Below the pieces are notes generated by a model that did not search any database, had not been told where the DNA came from, and saw only the letters and a program-made list of their open reading frames with translations. A stretch of DNA of 7,962 nucleotides from CAZKCK01 sp964552325 (GTDB lineage: Bacteria; Bacteroidota; Bacteroidia; Bacteroidales; TTA-H9), in contig CAZKHA010000159.1 of assembly GCA_964552325.1 (NCBI GenBank), forward strand, positions 1-7,962. The letters run 5' to 3'. Each line of letters begins with the position of its first letter. Position 1 is the stretch's first letter. This document shows positions 6,429-7,962 of the stretch, in pieces. Made by a program: the position numbers and the translations under genes.

Positions 6429-7962
6429 TTACTGTTGACGTACAATTTTAATTGTCCGCTCCAGTAGGGTACCCTTAACATAAAGCCTTAAGGTGGCCGT
6501 GTAAACACCAGGCTCCAAAGTACTTGCATCCAGTGTTAGCGAATAATCGCCAGCTGGTTGTGCTTCGTCCACCAAGGTCGTTACGTTGCTTCCGAGCATG
6601 CTGCGAAGTTCAAGGCTAACCTTTCCATCCATTGGCAAACTGTAAGCAAACGTTGTAGTTCCTTTAAAAGGATTGGGTTGATTCTTAAACACAAGCGCAA
6701 GTTGGTCTGGCAATTCAGTTCCGCCAAGTGCTGATGTTTTTAACATATCCATTGAAAGTGATGCTGGGTTAATGGCAGTATAACTACCATCTGCTAGCTC
6801 GTTCAGAGGGTCATAAGCAATGCTGAAACGCAAATCGGTATTATCAATAAACGTTTCGGCAACCTTAACCTTAAGCGTAAGCAGGGTTTCACCAGCATTT
6901 AAACGCAAGGGTGAAAGCGAATGCCAGCCTATCCTGATTTCATGGTCATGAATAGCATAAGGCACAGCTTGTGATGGATCGTTGGCCAAATATACACCTT
7001 CAATTTGCATCATTTCATCAGGATAGTTCATTATCAACGAAATGGCACCTATTTCCATCGAAGCATCAACGTATATGGGCATATCAATTGAAGCCGAAGG
7101 TTTTACTTGAACAGCATCGCGGTAGTTCAAACTTATGGATTGCTCAGAAGATTTAGCAGCTGGCACGAAGCTTCTATTGAAGTCACCCGTAACCAACCCA
7201 TAGAAATCTTGATTAACCACAACCCCAGTTGATGGAACCACAATCGTAGGCAAAATCAAATCTGAGCCATAGCTTGGGTCAGCTTCTGCGACAGTTTCGC
7301 CAACCTTCCAGAAAGTCCAAGGACCACGGTCAAATCCGCTTGATCCCAAGGTTAAGAAGTAAGATTGAATGGCAAATGCATCTGAAGGCTCTAGCGCATT
7401 ATCAAGGTCTTTTACGTCTCCAGCAAAGAATCGAACCTTTTCGATGGAGGTTGGATTCATACTCCAATAATTGACTTGAGCAGCATCCGTATTGTTGATG
7501 CCTCCAGTTGGCTTGGCTGTACTGAATGCAACATCATAGGTTCCGGCACAAACGTAATCGAAACTATAAGCACCTGAAGCATTTGTAATGGCTGTTTTAA
7601 TACCACTGCCACTCTGACGCAGCTCAACCGTAACATTGCTTAAAGGCTTGTTGGTATTTGCTGCAACAGCACCATAATACTTAACAGTACCTATTACGCT
7701 AATTACCTGAACATTCACCGTAAACGTGCACTCAACAGATTGGTTTCCGCAAGCATCCACGGCTTTGTAGGTTACCAAAGTTGCTCCTTGTGGGAAGGCA
7801 TAACCATTAACATCTCCTATGATCCAATTACCACTATTACCTATTTGATAAGATAGGGTTGATGTTCCACAGGTTTCATTAATAATGGGTTCTAAACCTG
7901 TACCAATCCAACTGCAACCATCTGTACTATTAACATTGTATAGGCCAGAAGGAGTTGGGCAG
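6429..7962 (-). CDS. Modular surface protein (HYR, dockerin-like, cohesin-like, T9SS), 5' end missing
   Basis: The frame is open to the right edge (510 residues), so the true start lies outside; the TTG at 7776-7778 is an internal Leu codon. Residues about 31-84 are the end of an HYR-like domain (F-P-Q-G-A-T-L-V-T-Y and D-A-C-G-N). Residues about 90-150 are a carboxypeptidase-regulatory-like beta-domain (V-T-V-E-L-R, S-G-A-Y-S-F). Residues about 152-206 are dockerin-like: G-G-I-N-N-T-D-A-A-Q-V, then G-D-V-K-D-L-D with S-D-A-F-A-I-Q. The second loop is one residue longer than the canonical 12, so calcium binding is uncertain. A short G-D-F-N-R-S-F follows near 259. Residues about 275-405 are cohesin-like (I-D-M-P-I-Y-V-D and G-A-I-S-L-I-M-N-Y-P). 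Residues about 424-510 are a T9SS type A sorting domain opening Q-P-N-P-F and ending I-K-I-V-R-Q-Q. No enzymatic domain is visible; a surface structural or adhesive role is inferred. It has its own terminator. Confidence 0.88.
   Translation of the reverse strand, partial: CPTPSGLYNVNSTDGCSWIGTGLEPIINETCGTSTLSYQIGNSGNWIIGDVNGYAFPQGATLVTYKAVDACGNQSVECTFTVNVQVISVIGTVKYYGAVAANTNKPLSNVTVELRQSGSGIKTAITNASGAYSFDYVCAGTYDVAFSTAKPTGGINNTDAAQVNYWSMNPTSIEKVRFFAGDVKDLDNALEPSDAFAIQSYFLTLGSSGFDRGPWTFWKVGETVAEADPSYGSDLILPTIVVPSTGVVVNQDFYGLVTGDFNRSFVPAAKSSEQSISLNYRDAVQVKPSASIDMPIYVDASMEIGAISLIMNYPDEMMQIEGVYLANDPSQAVPYAIHDHEIRIGWHSLSPLRLNAGETLLTLKVKVAETFIDNTDLRFSIAYDPLNELADGSYTAINPASLSMDMLKTSALGGTELPDQLALVFKNQPNPFKGTTTFAYSLPMDGKVSLELRSMLGSNVTTLVDEAQPAGDYSLTLDASTLEPGVYTATLRLYVKGTLLERTIKIVRQQ

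Noticed and set aside
7776..7778. TTG as the start of the right-hand surface-protein gene
   Set aside because: The frame continues open to the window edge, the upstream residues complete an HYR-like domain, and no signal peptide follows the TTG.
1..7962. CRISPR array, tRNA, rRNA or insertion sequence
   Set aside because: No regularly spaced repeats, cloverleaf-like sequence, transposase frame or terminal inverted repeats were seen.

Overview
The window looks like chromosomal DNA of a member of the Bacteroidota. The reasons are protein-level: three proteins end in type IX secretion (T9SS) type A C-terminal sorting domains, all four complete secreted proteins have a signal peptide whose predicted cleavage leaves an N-terminal Gln (the 'Bacteroidetes Q-rule'), start codons lack a Shine-Dalgarno sequence, and the intergenic DNA is AT-rich. 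A genus cannot be named from this.

Left edge (1-704): the 3' end of an M20-family amidohydrolase/peptidase gene on the + strand converges on a minus-strand gene for a stand-alone response-regulator receiver domain. Everything else is on the minus strand.

Main block (6291 down to 812): four closely spaced genes, with gaps of 47, 21 and 12 nt, probably form one operon of exported proteins. In transcription order these are: (i) a cohesin-like/PKD-like/Ig-like protein with a T9SS sorting domain; (ii) a protein with two cohesin-like modules and a C-terminal type I dockerin but no T9SS sorting domain; (iii) a 747-residue T9SS adhesin-like protein; (iv) a 79-residue protein with a Pro/Gly-rich stretch and a C-terminal hydrophobic segment resembling the PID-CTERM sorting signal. 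A strong hairpin at 741-784 probably ends the unit.

Right edge (7962 down to 6429): the 3' part of another large surface-protein gene, with HYR-like, carboxypeptidase-regulatory-like, dockerin-like and cohesin-like modules and a T9SS sorting domain. A textbook intrinsic terminator (6383-6417) separates it from the operon.

The common thread is cohesin- and dockerin-type modules on T9SS cargo with no carbohydrate-active enzyme in view. My inference, not shown by the sequence, is that these proteins assemble on the cell surface or in a secreted matrix, with the anchorless dockerin protein held by cohesin-like modules of its neighbours.
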